Counted from the first letter of the stretch, positions 7,990-17,297 are shown. The stretch is 64,000 nt of DNA from Pseudodonghicola xiamenensis DSM 18339 (GCF_000429365.1 NZ_AUBS01000005.1:174610-238609); one strand, 5' to 3'. Program-made: numbers and translations. Notes: generated by a model from the sequence alone, not told the origin.

Positions 7990-8760
7990 TCACAGCGGCC
8001 AGGACAACCCGGCACCACCCCGCAAAATATCAATGATTTCAGGGCAGTAACTTTCCCCATCCTCAAGGTGCCGTTCACCGTCATGCAAAATGGTCGCCGC
8101 ATGCAGCCGGAACGCGGCCCGCCCGCCCTTGCGGGCGCGCAGAATCACCAGCTCCGGTGCCCGGCCGGCACGCGCAGCAAGCGGCAACACCTCCGGCGCC
8201 CCCAGCCGCCCCTCACAGGCCGCCAGCATCTCGGGCAGCCGGTCGACACGCTGGATCATGTGAAGATATCCCTTTGGTGCCAATCGCTTGGCCGCCACCG
8301 CCACCCAGAGAGCAAGTGGCGTTTCAGTCTCGCTCAGGGCCGTGGCGCGCCCGGCATCAACCGCCCGAGAATGCGCCCCAGGCCTGAAATACGGGGGGTT
8401 GGCGATCACATGATCGAACTGACGTTGCCTCAATGCGGCAGGCAATGCGCCCAGATCAGCACAAAAGATCTCGAACGGCAGCCCGCTTTCCGCGGCATTG
8501 CGCCGCGCCAGCTCGGCATAGGCCGGCTGCAGCTCCACCCCGGTCAGCGCAAGATCGGCGACACGCGCGCCCAGACAGAAAATCGCGGCCCCGGCACCAC
8601 AGCCCAGCTCCAGCACGCTCTGCCCCGGTCGGGCCGGAACGGCCGCAGCCAGCAGCACCGGATCGACCCCGGCACGATAGCCGGCCTTTGGCTGATACAG
8701 GTGCAGCCGCCCGCCCAGAAAGGCATCCCGGCTCAGCTCATGATCGGCGAAATGGATCAC
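7990..8760 (-). CDS. YfiC/TrmN6-type N6-adenine tRNA methyltransferase
   Basis: A 256-residue class I SAM-dependent methyltransferase. The SAM motif is VLELGCGAGAAIF (about residue 50) and the amino-methylating active-site motif is NPPYF, in IANPPYFRPG. The N-terminal LHLYQPKAGYRAGVDPVLLAAA is the typical start of the COG4123 family, whose E. coli member TrmN6 methylates A37 of tRNA1(Val). That substrate is inferred from the family, not shown here. Its start overlaps the stop of the DUF2007 gene (8757-8760), implying a two-gene operon with translational coupling. Confidence 0.88.
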   Translation of the reverse strand: MIHFADHELSRDAFLGGRLHLYQPKAGYRAGVDPVLLAAAVPARPGQSVLELGCGAGAAIFCLGARVADLALTGVELQPAYAELARRNAAESGLPFEIFCADLGALPAALRQRQFDHVIANPPYFRPGAHSRAVDAGRATALSETETPLALWVAVAAKRLAPKGYLHMIQRVDRLPEMLAACEGRLGAPEVLPLAARAGRAPELVILRARKGGRAAFRLHAATILHDGERHLEDGESYCPEIIDILRGGAGLSWPL

Positions 8761-8972
8761 CGGCCCAGCGGAACATCATTGTCGCGCAGGGCACGCAGCG
8801 CCGCGTCATAATCATCCTCGCGCACCATCATTCGGCGGGGAAAGATTCCGATGCCGCCCTCGAGAACGCTCATATTTACGTCCATTTGAAAGCAGTCTAT
8901 ACCCTCACCCTCGAGAAGGGCAGAGGCAAAGGCCAGGACGGTCGGGTCGGTGCTGCGCAAAAGTTCCTTCAT
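8757..8972 (-). CDS. DUF2007 small protein
   Basis: A 71-residue protein with the DUF2007 pattern: MKELLRSTDPTVLAFASALLEGEGI, a central glycine-rich loop, then RRMMVREDDYDAALRALRD. The family is described as a possible signal-transducing or PII-like fold and has no firm function. It overlaps the methyltransferase start by four bases and is divergent from the polyprenyl synthase gene with under 60 bases between them. Confidence 0.85.
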   Translation of the reverse strand: MKELLRSTDPTVLAFASALLEGEGIDCFQMDVNMSVLEGGIGIFPRRMMVREDDYDAALRALRDNDVPLGR

Positions 8973-9029
8973 AAGACGGGATGTAAGGGCAAGCTACGCG
9001 CGATGTCGAGCCTCGGGGATGAAAGCGCC

Positions 9030-10028
9030 ATGAATATCACTATCGTCACGAAACCGCATGACCGGCTGGCTTCGGCCTTGTCCGAGGAAATGGCCGCGGT
9101 CGACCGGCTGATCCGGGCCCGGATGCATTCGGATCACGCGCCCCGCATCCCCGAAATCACCGCCCATCTGGTCGAAGCCGGTGGCAAGCGGCTGCGCCCG
9201 ATGCTGACCCTGGCAGCGGCCAAGCTCTCAGGCTATCAGGGCGAACATCACATCGGCCTCGCCACTGCGGTGGAATTCATCCACACCGCAACGCTGTTGC
9301 ATGACGATGTGGTCGACGAAAGTGAAAAACGCCGGGGCCGGCCCACCGCCAACCTGCTGTGGGACAACAAATCCAGCGTGCTGGTGGGCGATTACCTGTT
9401 CTCCCGCAGCTTCCAGCTGATGGTGGAGACCGGCAGCCTGCGGGTGCTGGAAATCCTCTCGAACGCCTCGGCCACGATTTCCGAAGGCGAGGTCCTGCAG
9501 ATGACCGCCGCCACCGATCTGCGCACCGATGAAAGCGTCTATCTGCAAGTGGTCCGCGGCAAGACCGCCGCGCTGTTCTCGGCGGCGACCGAGGCCGGCG
9601 GCGTCATTGCCCAAGCCTCAGAAACAGAGGTCAAGGCGCTGTTCGACTATGGGGATGCGCTGGGGATCGCCTTCCAGATCGCCGACGACCTGCTGGATTA
9701 TCAGGGCGACAGCTCTGCCACGGGCAAGAACGTTGGCGATGATTTCCGCGAACGCAAGCTGACCCTGCCGGTGATCAAGGCCGTGGCCAAGGCGACGCCC
9801 GAAGAACACGCGTTCTGGAAACGGACCATCGAGAAGGGGCAGCAAGAGGATGGCGACCTGGATCAGGCGCTGGCGCTGATGGCGAAATACGACACGCTCA
9901 CCGCCACCCGCCGCGACGCCGAGGCTTGGGCGAAAAAGGCGCAGGCAGCGCTGACTGCCCTGCCCGATCACGAGATCCGGGATATGCTGCACGATCTCTC
10001 GGCCTATGTGGTCTCGCGGCTGTCCTGA
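9030..10028 (+). CDS. ispB: Polyprenyl diphosphate synthase (ubiquinone side chain)
   Basis: A trans-prenyltransferase that elongates farnesyl diphosphate with isopentenyl diphosphate to the long tail of ubiquinone. The 332-residue protein has both aspartate-rich motifs: DDVVDE (D92-D96, followed by KRRGRPT) and DDLLD (D219-D223, in FQIADDLLDYQGD). GGKRLRPML at 51-59 binds the diphosphate. I place the start at ATG 9030; an in-frame ATG at 9003 is possible, and neither has a strong ribosome binding site. Chain length (octa- or decaprenyl) cannot be told from sequence alone. Confidence 0.92.
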   Translation: MNITIVTKPHDRLASALSEEMAAVDRLIRARMHSDHAPRIPEITAHLVEAGGKRLRPMLTLAAAKLSGYQGEHHIGLATAVEFIHTATLLHDDVVDESEKRRGRPTANLLWDNKSSVLVGDYLFSRSFQLMVETGSLRVLEILSNASATISEGEVLQMTAATDLRTDESVYLQVVRGKTAALFSAATEAGGVIAQASETEVKALFDYGDALGIAFQIADDLLDYQGDSSATGKNVGDDFRERKLTLPVIKAVAKATPEEHAFWKRTIEKGQQEDGDLDQALALMAKYDTLTATRRDAEAWAKKAQAALTALPDHEIRDMLHDLSAYVVSRLS

Positions 10029-10173
10029 CGTCCTGCCCTGACGGCCAGTCCACCGCAGGGCCCACCCCGAGACCCTGACGGGCTGCGATCTTTGCAGCCA
10101 AGGCGCCGCCCGGCGGGCGCGTCGAACGTTGCAGGAATTCCGGATCGTTTTCAGAGCGGGGAAACGGCCAGGT

Positions 10174-10989
10174 TCAGAGGTCAGCCCCCGGAATGGTAAC
10201 CGCCGAGCGCACCCACCAGCCGGGATGTGCACGGGATATCCGATCGGCAGCGGCCTCTGCCGCCGCTTCTGAAGGGAACAGGCCAAAACAGCTCGCGCCC
10301 GACCCGGACATCCGCGCCAGTCCGGCCCCGGCCCCGCTCAAGGCCGCCAGGACATCGCCGATCACCGGCGCCAGGCCGCGCGCCGGTCGCTCCAGATCGT
10401 TGCGCTGCGCGCCGAGCCAGTCCAGAAAGCCATCCCGATCCGGCCAGGCCGGCAGCTCTCCCATATCGTTGTTTTCCGGCTCGGACAGCGCCTTGAAGAC
10501 GGCGGGGGTCGGCAATGACACCCCTGGGTTCGCCAGGACCAGAGGCAGCGCCGGCACCGTCTCGGCCCGGCTCAACCGGTCACCGATCCCCTGCATCCGC
10601 TGCGGACGCGATGACAGGCAGACCGGCACATCTGCCCCCAGTTCGATCGCGCGCTGCGGCGCGTCGAAGGCCCGCAGGATCGCCGCCGCATCGGCAGAGC
10701 CACCGCCGATCCCAGCGCCATGCGGCAAGTTCTTTTCCAGCCGGATTCGCAGAACCTGCCCTGCCAGTTCAGCCGCACGCCAGACCAGGTTTCGCCCATC
10801 CGCCGGCACCCCTCGGGAAAAAGGGCCGCTCAGCTGCAGCGCCATCTCTTCGGCAGGTTCCACCCACAGCCGATCCCCCAGAGAAGCGAAGACCACGAGG
10901 GAATCGAGCAGATGATACCCGTCGGGGCGCCGCCCGGTGACATGCAATGTCAGGTTGATCTTGACAGGGGCCGCCAGTTCAATCGCCAT
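10174..10989 (-). CDS. ispE: 4-diphosphocytidyl-2-C-methyl-D-erythritol kinase
   Basis: A GHMP kinase of the MEP isoprenoid pathway that phosphorylates CDP-methylerythritol. The 271-residue protein begins with APVKINLTLHVTGRRPDGYH, carries the ATP-binding loop LPHGAGIGGGSAD (residues 88-100) and ends with the GARMSGSGASCFGLF-like glycine motif (residues about 232-245). The start overlaps the end of the TPR gene. ATGs at 10998 and 10989 are both possible; I chose 10989 because the protein then begins close to the conserved AP-KINL block. It faces ispB tail to tail, so two isoprenoid genes are neighbours here. Confidence 0.93.
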   Translation of the reverse strand: MAIELAAPVKINLTLHVTGRRPDGYHLLDSLVVFASLGDRLWVEPAEEMALQLSGPFSRGVPADGRNLVWRAAELAGQVLRIRLEKNLPHGAGIGGGSADAAAILRAFDAPQRAIELGADVPVCLSSRPQRMQGIGDRLSRAETVPALPLVLANPGVSLPTPAVFKALSEPENNDMGELPAWPDRDGFLDWLGAQRNDLERPARGLAPVIGDVLAALSGAGAGLARMSGSGASCFGLFPSEAAAEAAADRISRAHPGWWVRSAVTIPGADL

Positions 10990-12751
10990 GCGGATCATGC
11001 AGCGCCGGGGCGCCCTCTTCCTGCAACACGACGTCCAGCCCGACCTCCAGCTTGCGCCGGATCCGGGCCGGGTCAGCCTCGCCGTCGGTGTCGTCCGGCT
11101 TGATGAAGGACAGCGCCCGCCGCCACTGGAATTCCGCCTCGCGCGTGCGGCCGACCGCCCAATAGACATCCCCCAGGTGATCGTTGACCACCGGATCGAC
11201 GGCCATCAACTCAACCGCATGCTCCATATGCTCGACCGCTTCGTCATAGCGCCCCATGCGATACAGCACCCAGCCCAGCGAATCGACGATATAGCCGCTG
11301 TCGGGTTGTGCAGCGACGGCGCGCTCGATCATCGCCAGCGCCTCGTCCAGATTGGTCTGCCGCTCGACCATGGAATAGCCCAGGTAATTCAGCACCTGCG
11401 GCTGGTCGGGATTGAGCCGCAGCGCATGGCGGAAGTCGGCCTCGGCCTTGTCCCATTGCTTCAGCCGCTCTCGCGCGATCCCCCGGGCATAGAGCAGGAA
11501 CCATTCGCCCGGCGCCCCTTCTTCGGTGTACTCCAGCGCCTTGTCATAGGCCGCGACGGCGCCCTGATAATCCTCCTGCTGACGCAGGAGATCCCCCAAG
11601 GCGCTGTTCACCATGGGAAGTGCCGGGTAATCCCGCGCCAGCCGCTCCAGCACCTCGATCGCCGCCTCGGACTTGCCGCCGCGCCGCAACGCCTCCGCCC
11701 GGCCCAGCTCCGCGGCATGCCTGTCCGGGCTGCCGATCGGCACCTGCTTGTAGGTTTCCACCGCAAGGTCGTATTGGCCCAGCTTGTCCAGAAGATCGGC
11801 ACTCAGCAGCACCGCATCGACATGACCCGGACGCAGATAGGTGGCGATGCGGGCATAGATCAGCGCATAATCTTCCGAGCCCTCCCCCCTCAGCGCCGCG
11901 CCGATGGTAAAGAACACCTCTGCCATGCCATCGCGGATGCTGGTGACGTGATCGAAAGGCACCGTCTCTCCTGCAGTCAGGCGCTCAGCCAGGGCGCTCA
12001 GCGCCGGATCGAGGCCGGTCCCGAAGGCGTCAGCAATGATCTCCAGCGCATCATCATCGCGGCCAAGCTGAGACAGGATTTCAACACGTGCGATCACCGC
12101 CCGCCGCGACAAGCCTGACAGCCCGGTGCGATCATTTGCAAAGATCGCCTCGGCGCTCTCGAAATCACCGACCAGCGCCAGCGCCAGCGCCTTTTGGTAA
12201 AGCGCGAAGCCACGCAGCCCCTTTTCCTCGGCCAGAGCGTCAAACCGCTCGAGCGCCTTGGAAACCGACCCCGTGCCCATATAGGCCCAGGCTGCCAGCA
12301 GCCCGTCGATCAGCGGGCCGATGCCGTCCTTGTCGCCATCCGCTGTGGTCAGCGGCATGAAATCCTCGCGCATGATCCGATCGGCCGCGATGGCCATCCG
12401 CGCCGCCTGGCTTTGCAGCCCCATCGCGGTCATCCGCTGGGCCACGGGCAGCGCCAGATCGACCCGCCCCAGCGCAAGCTGCGACAGCACCAGGCTTTCC
12501 ATCAGGCCCGGATTATCGGGATCCTCGGCCAGCGCCCGCGCGAAATACCCGGCAGATGCCGAAAAATCACTGTCGAACAATGCATGGCGCCCCGCCAGAT
12601 AGGCGCCAGCCCCGACTTCGACGATGGGCTTTTGGGGCGATGTGTCTGCGGTTTGCGCCCAGATCGGCGCGGGAAATGCGACCGACACGGCCAGAAGGGC
12701 GGTGGCCGCGCAACGGAACAGGGATGTCACCAGAAATCTGCCTCTCTTCAT
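10979..12751 (-). CDS. Exported TPR-repeat protein
   Basis: A 590-residue protein with a Sec signal peptide (KRGRFLV then a hydrophobic core, cleavage likely after AQA/IWA near residue 32). The rest is alpha-helical and rich in tetratricopeptide repeats, clearest in the C-terminal half: ALRLNPDQPQVLNYLGYSM, AVAAQPDSGYIVDSLGWVLY and AVELMAVDPVVNDHLGDVYW. TPR proteins act as protein-binding scaffolds; the location suggests the periplasm or outer-membrane lipoprotein-free space. Its last codons overlap the ispE start, and it lies downstream of the ETF:ubiquinone oxidoreductase gene on the same strand. No partner can be inferred with confidence. Confidence 0.85.
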   Translation of the reverse strand: MKRGRFLVTSLFRCAATALLAVSVAFPAPIWAQTADTSPQKPIVEVGAGAYLAGRHALFDSDFSASAGYFARALAEDPDNPGLMESLVLSQLALGRVDLALPVAQRMTAMGLQSQAARMAIAADRIMREDFMPLTTADGDKDGIGPLIDGLLAAWAYMGTGSVSKALERFDALAEEKGLRGFALYQKALALALVGDFESAEAIFANDRTGLSGLSRRAVIARVEILSQLGRDDDALEIIADAFGTGLDPALSALAERLTAGETVPFDHVTSIRDGMAEVFFTIGAALRGEGSEDYALIYARIATYLRPGHVDAVLLSADLLDKLGQYDLAVETYKQVPIGSPDRHAAELGRAEALRRGGKSEAAIEVLERLARDYPALPMVNSALGDLLRQQEDYQGAVAAYDKALEYTEEGAPGEWFLLYARGIARERLKQWDKAEADFRHALRLNPDQPQVLNYLGYSMVERQTNLDEALAMIERAVAAQPDSGYIVDSLGWVLYRMGRYDEAVEHMEHAVELMAVDPVVNDHLGDVYWAVGRTREAEFQWRRALSFIKPDDTDGEADPARIRRKLEVGLDVVLQEEGAPALHDPHGD

Positions 12752-12830
12752 GCGACAGCCCCAAGCTAGGCTGATCGGCAGACAAGGGCAAGAACGCGCC
12801 CGACTTGGGGCGCGTTCTGTCTATGCATTC

Positions 12831-14480
12831 TTACATGTTGGGATAGTTCGGGCCGTCTCCGCCCTGCGGCGTAGTCCAGTTGATGTTCTGGCTCGGGTCC
12901 TTGATATCGCAGGTCTTGCAGTGGACGCAGTTCTGGAAGTTGATAACGAAGCGCGGATCCTTGCCCTCTTCCTCGACCACCTCATAGACACCTGCCGGAC
13001 AATAGCGCTGCGCCGGCTCGGCGTATTTCGGCAGGTTCACCTGCAGCGGGATCGACGGATCCTTGAGCTGCAGATGGCAGGGCTGGCTTTCCTCGTGGTT
13101 GGTGAAGCTGAACGACACGTTGGTCAGCCGGTCAAAGCTGATCTTGCCATCGGGCTTGGGATAGTCGATCGGCTTGAAGTTCTTCGCCTCGCCTGTGGCC
13201 GCCGCATCGGTCTTGCCATGCTTGAGCGTACCGAAGAAGGAGAAGCCCAGCGTATTGGTCCACATATCGAGCCCGCCAAAGGCCAGCGACGGCAGCAGAC
13301 CCCATTTCGACCACATCGGCTTGACGTTGCGGACCTTCTTCAGGTCCTGACCGATGGCGCCTTCACGCACTTCAGTCTCATAGGCGGTCAGCTCATCGGC
13401 GGAACGACCGGCCTGGATCGCCTCATAGGCGGCCTCGGCCGCGGCCTTGCCCGACAGCATCGCGTTATGGTTGCCCTTGATGCGCGGCACGTTGACCATG
13501 CCGACCGAGCAGCCCAGCAGCGCCACGCCCGGGGCGACCATCTTCGGCATCGACTGCCAGCCGCCTTCCGAGATCGCCCGGGCGCCATAGGCCACCCGCT
13601 TGCCGCCCTCGAGAAGTTCAGCGATCATCGGATGATGCTTGAAGCGCTGGAACTCCATATAGGGGAAGAGATAGGGGTTCTGATAGTTCAGGTGAACCAC
13701 GAACCCGATGTAAACCTGATTGTTCTCAAGGTGATAGATGAAGGACCCGCCGCCGGCGTTCGATCCCAGCGGCCAGCCCATCGTATGGGTGACCGAGCCT
13801 TCCTTGTGCTTGGCCGGGTCGATCTCCCAGATTTCCTTCATGCCAAGACCGAATTTCTGCGGGCAGTGTCCCTTGGACAGATCGTATTTGGCGATCACCT
13901 CTTTCGCCAACGAACCGCGCACCCCTTCCGACAGGAAGACATATTTACCGTGCAGTTCCATCCCCGGCTCATAGGAGGGGCCGGGGGTGCCATCGGGGTT
14001 CTTGCCGAACTCTCCGGCAACAACGCCCTTCACTTCACCGTTCTCGCCATAGACCAGCTCGGAACAGGACATACCCGGGAAGATCTCGACGCCCAGCTCC
14101 TCGGCCTGCTCGCCCATCCAGCGGCAGACATTGGCCATCGACACGATATAATTGCCGTGGTTGTTCATCAGCGGCGGCATCGGCCAGTTCGGAATGCGAA
14201 TCTTGCCGCCCTCGCCCAGCATCAGGAAGTTGTCTTCCTTCACCGGCGTGTTCAGCGGCGCGCCCTTTTCCTTCCAGTCGGGAATCAGCGCGGTCAGACC
14301 GACCGGATCCAGTACAGCACCGGACAGGATATGCGCCCCGACTTCGGAACCTTTTTCAAGAACGACCACATTCAGATCGGCGTCGAGCTGTTTCAGGCGG
14401 ATGGCGGCGGAGAGACCAGCAGGGCCAGCCCCGACGATCACCACATCATATTCCATCGCTTCGCGTTCAATTTCGGCCAT
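12831..14480 (-). CDS. Electron transfer flavoprotein-ubiquinone oxidoreductase
   Basis: A membrane-associated enzyme that passes electrons from ETF, the acceptor of acyl-CoA and amino acid dehydrogenases, to ubiquinone. The 549-residue protein starts with the FAD fold YDVVIVGAGPAGLSAAIRL. It carries the ubiquinone-binding region GGWQSMPKM and ends in a 4Fe-4S domain: RYCPAGVYE and then NCVHCKTCDIKDP, followed by the family tail NINWTTPQGGDGPNYPNM. The length is as expected. Both ETF subunit genes are outside the window. An upstream region of about 140 bases to soxR holds its promoter; I cannot assign boxes. Confidence 0.97.
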   Translation of the reverse strand: MAEIEREAMEYDVVIVGAGPAGLSAAIRLKQLDADLNVVVLEKGSEVGAHILSGAVLDPVGLTALIPDWKEKGAPLNTPVKEDNFLMLGEGGKIRIPNWPMPPLMNNHGNYIVSMANVCRWMGEQAEELGVEIFPGMSCSELVYGENGEVKGVVAGEFGKNPDGTPGPSYEPGMELHGKYVFLSEGVRGSLAKEVIAKYDLSKGHCPQKFGLGMKEIWEIDPAKHKEGSVTHTMGWPLGSNAGGGSFIYHLENNQVYIGFVVHLNYQNPYLFPYMEFQRFKHHPMIAELLEGGKRVAYGARAISEGGWQSMPKMVAPGVALLGCSVGMVNVPRIKGNHNAMLSGKAAAEAAYEAIQAGRSADELTAYETEVREGAIGQDLKKVRNVKPMWSKWGLLPSLAFGGLDMWTNTLGFSFFGTLKHGKTDAAATGEAKNFKPIDYPKPDGKISFDRLTNVSFSFTNHEESQPCHLQLKDPSIPLQVNLPKYAEPAQRYCPAGVYEVVEEEGKDPRFVINFQNCVHCKTCDIKDPSQNINWTTPQGGDGPNYPNM

Positions 14481-14619
14481 TGAGCGGCTCCCTGGCTAGA
14501 TCTTCTTCGAGTGCCCATATTGTGGGCAACAATCTTTCGTGGCTCGTTACCTTTTGGCAGCCCCTTCGGTCAATCGCAACACCGCGTCAGCACGACTCCC
14601 ACGGAAACGACATTTCGGC

Positions 14620-15087
14620 TCAGATTTCCGGCTTGTCCCCCATAAGATAGCGTGGCCCATCGCCCTTTTGACTGGCCTGATCGCCGGGATTGTAGAGCGC
14701 GCATTTCGGCAGTGACAGGCAGCCGCAGCCGATACAGCCATCCAGATTGTCGCGCAGCCGCTGCAGGGTCTCGATTCGCGCGTCCAACCTGGCCCGAAAG
14801 CCGTTGCCCATGCGGCTCCAGTCTGCAGGTGTCGGGGTGCGCCCATTGGGCAATTCGGCCAAAAGGTCGCGAATCTCCGGCAGGGTGAACCCAAACTGCT
14901 GTGCGATCCTAACAAAGCTGAGCCGGCGGATATCGGCGCGCAGGAACCGGCGCTGCCCGCCAGAGTTGCGCCACGGGGTAATCAGCCCCTGTTCTTCGTA
15001 ATAACGGATCGCCGAGACGGCCACCCCGGTCCGCGCCGCCAGCGCCCCGATCGACAGCCCCTTCCGGGTATCCTTCTGCAGCGCCAT
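14620..15087 (-). CDS. soxR: Redox-sensing MerR-family activator SoxR
   Basis: A 155-residue MerR-type regulator. The N-terminal winged helix (LSIGALAARTGVAVSAIRYYEEQGLI) is followed by a dimerisation helix and the 2Fe-2S cluster site C-x2-C-x-C-x5-C (C118, C121, C123, C129 in GCIGCGCLSLPKC). Oxidation of the cluster by redox-active compounds lets SoxR activate promoters with an overlong spacer. In non-enteric bacteria SoxR controls small regulons rather than soxS. The gene is divergent from a VOC protein gene, and the SoxR-type promoter between them suggests direct control. Confidence 0.95.
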   Translation of the reverse strand: MALQKDTRKGLSIGALAARTGVAVSAIRYYEEQGLITPWRNSGGQRRFLRADIRRLSFVRIAQQFGFTLPEIRDLLAELPNGRTPTPADWSRMGNGFRARLDARIETLQRLRDNLDGCIGCGCLSLPKCALYNPGDQASQKGDGPRYLMGDKPEI

Positions 15088-15108
15088 TGCCCACCTTTCA
15101 AAAACATC

Positions 15109-15139
15109 TTGACCTCAAGTTAGGTTGAGAAATTAGACT
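15109..15139 (+). promoter_or_regulatory. SoxR-type promoter of the VOC gene
   Basis: TTGACC (15109-15114) and TAGACT (15134-15139) are separated by 19 bases, the long spacer typical of MerR-family targets. The spacer holds CTCAAGTTAGGTTGAG (15114-15129), an inverted repeat close to the classical sox box CCTCAAGTTAACTTGAGG. The site lies between soxR and the VOC gene and points at the latter. Confidence 0.75.
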
Positions 15140-15174
15140 CGATCAGGTCAAGGCAAAACGAAAAGGACTGGCCG

Positions 15175-15558
15175 ATGACCTCTGAACTGGAACACGGCAA
15201 TCTCACCGTCACCGATCCGGATGCCACTGCCGCCTGGCTGACGCAGGTGTTCGAATGGCAAGTCCGCTGGTCGGGGCCGGCGCTCGGCGGCGGGTATACC
15301 GTGCATGTGGGCAACGGGTCGGACTATCTCGCGCTCTACCGTCCGGCCGAACCACTGCGGTCGGGCAACGACAGCTATACCCAGCTAGGCGGGCTAAACC
15401 ACATCGGCATCCGCGTCGATGACCTTGACGCCACCGAAGCGCGGGTCAGGACGGCGGGGTTCGCTCCACACAGCCATGCCGATTACGAACCTGGCAAGCG
15501 GTTCTATTTTCACGATGCCGACGGCGTCGAATTCGAAGTGGTGGCCTATGATGATTGA
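15175..15558 (+). CDS. VOC-family (glyoxalase/bleomycin-resistance fold) protein
   Basis: A 127-residue protein with paired beta-alpha-beta-beta-beta modules of the vicinal oxygen chelate fold: GNLTVTDPDATAAWLTQVF in the first half, and LNHIGIRVDDLDATEARV followed by RFYFHDADGVEFEVVAYD in the second. Metal-ligand candidates are the His in LNHIGI and the Glu in EFEVV. Members act as glyoxalases, dioxygenases or drug-binding resistance proteins. Being under a SoxR-type promoter, it probably handles or sequesters a redox-active compound. The substrate is unknown. Confidence 0.88.
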   Translation: MTSELEHGNLTVTDPDATAAWLTQVFEWQVRWSGPALGGGYTVHVGNGSDYLALYRPAEPLRSGNDSYTQLGGLNHIGIRVDDLDATEARVRTAGFAPHSHADYEPGKRFYFHDADGVEFEVVAYDD

Positions 15559-15765
15559 TTGTCAGCTGCGGATCAGCTCACCGCTCTATTGGGGGCCGCC
15601 ACCGCCGCCACCACCGCCTGAGCAGTGGCGATAGGCAGCTCCCCGCCCCAACCTGCGTACTCCCCCTTGCATTCTGCCATGCGTTTGGGTCAGGTATTCG
15701 CCAACCTATCAATCGCCCCGGCGCATCGTGCGGCGGGGCGAAAATCATGCGTGGAAGCGAAAGAT

Positions 15766-16236
15766 ATGGAAAAAATCCTGATGACGCCAACGGGCTTCGC
15801 CGCGCTCGAGGCCGAACTGAAACAGCTCAAGTCCATCGAGCGCCCCGCGATCATCAAGGCGATTGCCGAGGCCCGCGAACATGGCGACCTGTCGGAGAAT
15901 GCGGAATATCACTCTGCACGGGAAAAACAGTCCTTCATCGAAGGCCGCATCAAAGAGCTTGAAGGCGTTCTGTCCCTGGCCGATGTGATTACGCCCTCGA
16001 AACTCTCCGGTCCGATCAAGTTCGGCGCCACCGTCACCCTGGTGGATGAGGATACCGACGAGGAAAAGACCTGGCAGATCGTCGGCGAGCATGAGGCCGA
16101 TATCGAAAACGGCCTGCTGAACATCAAATCACCGATCGCCCGTGCCCTGATCGGCAAGGACGAAGGCGACAGCGTCGAGGTCCGCACGCCCGGCGGCCAA
16201 CGATCCTACGAGGTGCTGAAGATTGCATATATCTGA
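15766..16236 (+). CDS. greA: Transcription elongation factor GreA
   Basis: GreA stimulates the transcript cleavage activity of backtracked RNA polymerase. The 156-residue protein has the N-terminal coiled coil with the acidic tip ([21 protein letters not shown], including the D and E that hold the catalytic metal), then IEGRIKELE, and the C-terminal FKBP-like domain ([11 protein letters not shown], ending [14 protein letters not shown]). ATG 15766 gives the usual length. Frames extending upstream lack GreA similarity. It is followed after 14 bases by a two-TM protein on the same strand. Confidence 0.97.
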   Translation: MEKILMTPTGFAALEAELKQLKSIERPAIIKAIAEAREHGDLSENAEYHSAREKQSFIEGRIKELEGVLSLADVITPSKLSGPIKFGATVTLVDEDTDEEKTWQIVGEHEADIENGLLNIKSPIARALIGKDEGDSVEVRTPGGQRSYEVLKIAYI

Positions 16237-16250
16237 CGGGGTCGAACAGA

Positions 16251-17285
16251 ATGTCTGACCCTCGCTCAGAATCGCGCCCCGGCGACCGGGACCGCAGCAC
16301 CCCCCTGGGCATGTATGCCCGCCCCAGCGCCGCGCGACTGTCCGGGATCGAGCTGACCGCCGGCGCGCTCAGCCTGATCTGGCTGGCCGGTTCGGCGCTG
16401 TATCTCCTGACGCGCCCTGCCTCCGGCGAGACGGCGGTTGACGGATTGCGGTTTGTCGTCACGCTGATGGCAATCTTCCTGCCCGTGGCGATGATCTGGG
16501 TCGCAGCCACCACCTTGCGCACCGCGCGGGTCATGCGCGAGGAAAGCGCACGGCTGCAGATGGCGGTCGACGCGATCCGCCAGGCGCAGATTGCCCAGGC
16601 CCAGCGGGGCGCGATTCCGGCCGATGGCGCGATCCAGAAGAAACTGGATGAAATCGCCGCGACGGCGAAAAAGACCGAGACCGCGCTGGCGACCTTCCAC
16701 ACCATCCGGCAGTCCGAGCCCCGCCCGGTGACCCCGCCCGTCCCGGCACCAGCCCGCGACAGCGACGATCAGGCGGCACTGGAACTGGGCACCCCGGCCG
16801 AGGCGCTTTCGGCACCACTGGTGATCGAGGATTTCGTCCGCGCACTGCATTTCCCGGAAACCGCAGAAGACGAAGAAGGCTTCGGTGCGCTGCGCCGGAC
16901 GTTGAAGGATCGCAAGGCCGCACAGTTGATTCAGGCTGCACAGGACGTTCTGACCCTGCTCAGCCAGGATGGCATCTATATGGATGACCTGCACCCGGAC
17001 CGCGCCCGTCCGGAAGTGTGGCGGCAATTCGCGCAAGGCGTCCGCGGTCGTGCAGTAGCAGCACTTGGCGGCGTGCGTGATAGGTCTTCACTGGCGCTGA
17101 CGGCAGCGCGGATGAAACAGGACCCGATCTTTCGCGATGCGGTCCACCATTTCCTGCGCCGCTTCGATCAGATGTTCGCAGCCTTCGCGGAAGAGGCCAC
17201 AGATGCCGAAATCACCGCGCTGGCCGAAACCCGCACCGCCCGCGCCTTCATGCTGGTGGGCCGGGTCGCGGGCACCTTCGACTGA
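16251..17285 (+). CDS. Two-TM protein with coiled coil and conserved C-terminal domain
   Basis: A 344-residue protein that I cannot assign to a named family. Two transmembrane helices lie at about 32-54 and 66-88. They are followed by a long helix rich in Ala, Gln and Glu (about 89-150), a Pro-rich linker (VTPPVPAPARD), and a C-terminal helical domain from about 190 that includes FVRALHFPETAEDEEGF and FRDAVHHFLRRFDQMF. The termini and the large domain would be cytoplasmic. It starts 14 bases after greA and probably shares its transcript. I recall similar unannotated proteins beside greA in related genomes; a function is not known to me. Confidence 0.8.
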   Translation: MSDPRSESRPGDRDRSTPLGMYARPSAARLSGIELTAGALSLIWLAGSALYLLTRPASGETAVDGLRFVVTLMAIFLPVAMIWVAATTLRTARVMREESARLQMAVDAIRQAQIAQAQRGAIPADGAIQKKLDEIAATAKKTETALATFHTIRQSEPRPVTPPVPAPARDSDDQAALELGTPAEALSAPLVIEDFVRALHFPETAEDEEGFGALRRTLKDRKAAQLIQAAQDVLTLLSQDGIYMDDLHPDRARPEVWRQFAQGVRGRAVAALGGVRDRSSLALTAARMKQDPIFRDAVHHFLRRFDQMFAAFAEEATDAEITALAETRTARAFMLVGRVAGTFD

Positions 17286-17297
17286 ACAACTCCCGAT

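Noticed and set aside
12624..14483. 619-codon plus-strand frame opposite the ETF:ubiquinone oxidoreductase
   Set aside because: It is the complement of a clearly conserved gene and shows no domain of its own.
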